Source: UBA8437 sp963582065
Lineage (GTDB): Bacteria > Planctomycetota > Planctomycetia > Planctomycetales > Planctomycetaceae
NCBI GenBank assembly: GCA_963582065.1
Contig: CAUZRQ010000081.1
Span: forward strand, 1-23,789
Direction of reading: 5' to 3'
DNA: 23,789 nt
Shown piece by piece: positions 21,612 to 23,789 of this stretch. The translations under genes and the position numbers were made by a program. The first letter of the stretch is position 1. Each line of letters opens with the position of its first letter. The notes beneath the pieces were generated by a model, which saw only the letters and a program-made list of their open reading frames with translations, was not told the DNA's origin and ran no database searches.

Positions 21612-23347
21612 CCGACACCGTTCCCACCGCCGGCCCGAAATTCGCGATCTCGCACTCGCGGCGTGAGGTCGTGTGGCAGGCTCTCATGCTGCTGGCCGCC
21701 ACGCTGCTGGCTTATCTCCCGGTTCTCGACGCCGGGTTCATCTGGAACGACGACGATTTGACGGCGATCCTCGCCCTGATCCAACGGCAGGGACTCTCGG
21801 CCGTCTGGTTCTCGTCCGAAGCGTTCAACTACTGGCCGGTGACCTGGACCAGTTACTGGATCGAGCACCAGGTTTTCGGCACCAACCCGGCCACCGGCCT
21901 GCCCCACCCCACCAGTTACCACGTCGTCAACGTCCTGCTGCACGCGGCAGCCGGCCTGCTGCTGTGGCGGGTGCTGGTTCGGCTCGAGATCCCCGGAGCG
22001 TGGTTGGCCGCAGCGGTTTTCGCCGTCCACCCGGTCAATGTCGAATCGGTCGCCTGGATCACCCAGCGAAAGAACGTCCTGGCGATGGTCTTCTATCTCG
22101 TGTCGCTGTGGCAGTTTCTCGACTTCGAGCAAACCGACCGCCGCAGCCGGCAGCTGGTTGCCATCGTCGCGTTCCTGCTGGGCATGCTCAGCAAGGGAGC
22201 CGTCGTGGCGATGCCGCTGGTGCTGCTGGTACTGGCCTGGTGGCGACGTGGCCGGGTGACCCGGACCGATGTTCTGAGGACGCTGCCCTTCTGGGCCGTG
22301 TCGATCGTGATGAGCGGAGTCGAGATCTGGTTCCAGCAGGTGCGGGCGATTGGTGACGAGACGATTCGCCAGGCGGACCTGGCCGAGCGCGTGATGGCCA
22401 CCGGGCCGATCGCCTGGTTCTATCTCCAGAAGGCACTGGTTCCACTCGACCTGTCGTTCGTGTACCCGTTGTGGCGGTTCGACACGTCTGACCTGTTGCA
22501 GTGGCTGCCTCTGGCGGCGGGCCTGGCCGTGCTGTTTGTCCTGGCTTGGGCCACGCGAACCGGACTGGGCCGAGCACCGCTGGCCGCGGTGCTCTATGTC
22601 CTGCTGAGCCTCGCCCCGGTGCTCGGGCTCGTCGACATCTACTTCTTCCGCTACTCGCTGGTCGCCGATCATTACCAGTACGTGGCCCTGCCCGGAGTGA
22701 TTGTCCTGGTCATCGGTGGCCTGTCCCACGCGGCACGTATCCGCAACATCGACCGCCTGCTCCTGCGGGTCGCCTCGATCGGCCTGCTCGCCATGCTGGC
22801 CGGGCTGACCTGGCAACAGGTCGGCATCTACCAGTCCCCGCAGCGGCTGTGGCGCGACACGCTGGCTCGAAACCCCGGCTGCTGGCTGGCTCACAACCAG
22901 TTGGCCAACCTTGTCGGTTCCAGCCAGAAGATCGACGACGCCCGGGAACACTACCTGGCGGCCGTGGAGCTGATCGAACGGCAGTTCGGGTCCGGTCACG
23001 TCGAGACCGCCCGCGTCCACAACAACCTTGGCATGTTCCTGGGCCAAGCCTCGCGACAGGCCGGCGAGCCACGGTTGATGCACCAGGCCATCACGCATCT
23101 GGAGACCGCCTGTCGGATCGACTCCGACCGCGGCGAATACGTCGAGAGTCTCGCCGGCGTCCTGCAGGAGCAGGGGCGGCTCGACCGCGCGATCGCCAGG
23201 TTGAACAACTTCGTCGTTCGCCATCCCGAAAACGGCCGGGTGTGGTTGCTGCTGGCCGGTTGCCTGGAAGAGGCCGGCCGGATGGCCGAGGCCGACGCGG
23301 CTCGACGCCGCGGTCGGCCCGACGATCCACGTCGACAACAGCCCTGA
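21608..23347 (+). CDS. TMTC-like GT-C glycosyltransferase with C-terminal TPR
   Basis: A 579-residue integral membrane protein. The first luminal/periplasmic loop carries the acidic motif GFIWNDDDLT (43-52), and HPVNVESVAWITQRKN (141-156) is the hallmark of TMTC/TPR glycosyltransferase-like proteins. About ten transmembrane helices reach to residue 415. The C-terminal portion (about 430-565) is TPR-like: CWLAHNQLANLVGSSQKIDD, ETARVHNNLGMFLG, HQAITHLETACRID, YVESLAGVLQEQGRLDRAIA and VWLLLAGCLEEAGRMAEADA. By analogy with eukaryotic TMTC O-mannosyltransferases it may transfer a sugar from a polyprenyl-phosphate donor to a periplasmic acceptor. The donor and acceptor are unknown. Confidence 0.87.
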   Translation: MTDTVPTAGPKFAISHSRREVVWQALMLLAATLLAYLPVLDAGFIWNDDDLTAILALIQRQGLSAVWFSSEAFNYWPVTWTSYWIEHQVFGTNPATGLPHPTSYHVVNVLLHAAAGLLLWRVLVRLEIPGAWLAAAVFAVHPVNVESVAWITQRKNVLAMVFYLVSLWQFLDFEQTDRRSRQLVAIVAFLLGMLSKGAVVAMPLVLLVLAWWRRGRVTRTDVLRTLPFWAVSIVMSGVEIWFQQVRAIGDETIRQADLAERVMATGPIAWFYLQKALVPLDLSFVYPLWRFDTSDLLQWLPLAAGLAVLFVLAWATRTGLGRAPLAAVLYVLLSLAPVLGLVDIYFFRYSLVADHYQYVALPGVIVLVIGGLSHAARIRNIDRLLLRVASIGLLAMLAGLTWQQVGIYQSPQRLWRDTLARNPGCWLAHNQLANLVGSSQKIDDAREHYLAAVELIERQFGSGHVETARVHNNLGMFLGQASRQAGEPRLMHQAITHLETACRIDSDRGEYVESLAGVLQEQGRLDRAIARLNNFVVRHPENGRVWLLLAGCLEEAGRMAEADAARRRGRPDDPRRQQP

Positions 23348-23368
23348 CGTCGCGGTATCCTCGCAGCG

Positions 23369-23789
23369 ATGGTCGACTCCGTCCTCCTGCCACCGCCCCC
23401 TCATCGCGCCGACGGCCTACGGCCGGGCGGCTGGTGGACTCGCCGTGGCGACCGCATCCTCTGCGACCTCTGCCCACGGGAATGCCTGCTCAAGGAAGGC
23501 GACCGCGGCTTCTGTTTCGTCCGCCAGAACGTCGACGGCGAAATGGTGCTCACCACCTACGGCCGCAGCACCGGTTTCTGTATCGATCCGATCGAGAAGA
23601 AGCCGCTGAACCACTTCCTGCCCGGCACCGCGGTGCTCAGCTTCGGCACCGCCGGCTGCAATCTCGGCTGCAAGTTCTGCCAGAACTGGTCGATCTCGAA
23701 ATCACGCGAAATCCAACGGCTCAGTGAACAGGCCACGCCCGAGGCGATCGCCGAGGCGGCTGTGGCCACCGGATGCCGCAGCGTCGCCT
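23369..23789 (+). CDS. amrS: AmmeMemoRadiSam-type radical SAM protein (partial, 3' end beyond window)
   Basis: The first 140 codons are present from the ATG at 23369. The radical SAM motif CNLGCKFC (97-104) is the CxxxCxxC that binds the 4Fe-4S cluster, followed by QNWSISK. A preceding cysteine group CDLCPRECLLKEGDRGFC (Cys32, 35, 39, 49) and the stretch YGRSTGFCIDPIEKKPLNHFLPG are characteristic of the AmmeMemoRadiSam system radical SAM enzyme, related to the activase of pyruvate formate-lyase. The system normally includes AMMECR1 and MEMO1 homologues, often fused or adjacent; any would lie beyond the window. Its substrate is not established. The gene begins 21 bases after the GT-C/TPR stop, so it may be co-transcribed, though no functional link is evident. 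Confidence 0.88.
   Translation, partial: MVDSVLLPPPPHRADGLRPGGWWTRRGDRILCDLCPRECLLKEGDRGFCFVRQNVDGEMVLTTYGRSTGFCIDPIEKKPLNHFLPGTAVLSFGTAGCNLGCKFCQNWSISKSREIQRLSEQATPEAIAEAAVATGCRSVA

Noticed and set aside
21503..23404. Minus-strand open frame of about 633 codons antisense to the GT-C/TPR gene
   Set aside because: It is rich in Gln/Arg/Asp/His with no motif, mirrors the codon bias of the plus-strand gene and has no ribosome site or partner gene.

Overview
The window is GC-rich DNA that most resembles a chromosome of the Planctomycetota. Indicators are a DUF1501 protein with a twin-arginine-like N-terminus, an ExbD/TolR protein coupled to a proline-rich membrane-anchored alpha/alpha-toroid protein, a type III polyketide synthase operon of the planctomycete type, a TMTC-like GT-C/TPR membrane protein, and an integrase remnant of a type I associate with this phylum. 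This assignment is inferred from gene content; no rRNA or marker gene is present.

Layout. 1-957: a gene-poor edge, then a small lipoprotein-like chimera joining TPR repeats to the C-terminal half of a prolyl-4-hydroxylase-type 2OG-Fe(II) oxygenase. 1186-4201 (minus): a three-gene operon, methyltransferase -> FAD-dependent reductase -> type III PKS, in which each junction is a 4-base ATGA overlap. 4202-5350: a long low-coding stretch with a perfect 10-bp inverted repeat (operator candidate), a 34-bp perfect palindrome, a second strong hairpin and three diverged copies of a short repeat. 5342-5957: a 5'-truncated tyrosine-integrase pseudogene whose C-terminus runs antisense into a tRNA-Val(CAC) gene, the classic scar of an element integrated at a tRNA 3' end.

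6074-10933 (minus): a DUF1501 protein, ExbD and a transmembrane/toroid protein. 11210-12601 (plus): a response regulator with a C-terminal zinc ribbon, then an FHA protein with an N-terminal zinc ribbon. 12668-14278 (plus): a secreted CehA/McbA-type PHP metallohydrolase, convergent with a PAP2 lipoprotein (14286-15230, minus). 15443-20384 (plus): a MoxR AAA+ ATPase without its usual partners, a YyaL/SPATA20-type thioredoxin-domain lipoprotein carrying a PAEQ tetrapeptide repeat, and a sodium:solute symporter. 20445-23347 (plus): an SGNH hydrolase translationally coupled to the GT-C/TPR membrane protein. 23369 to the window end: the start of an AmmeMemoRadiSam-type radical SAM gene.

How they fit together. 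The PKS operon is a plausible self-contained pathway for a modified alkyl-resorcinol- or pyrone-like lipid. The SGNH/GT-C pair looks like envelope glycan modification. The ExbD/toroid pair looks like an inner-membrane energy-coupled or scaffold system whose ExbB partner is elsewhere. Nothing here is clearly a defence or mobile system in working order; the mobile element is decayed. The least explained material is the repeat/hairpin region at 4418-5350, the TPR-oxygenase chimera and the paired zinc-ribbon signalling proteins.
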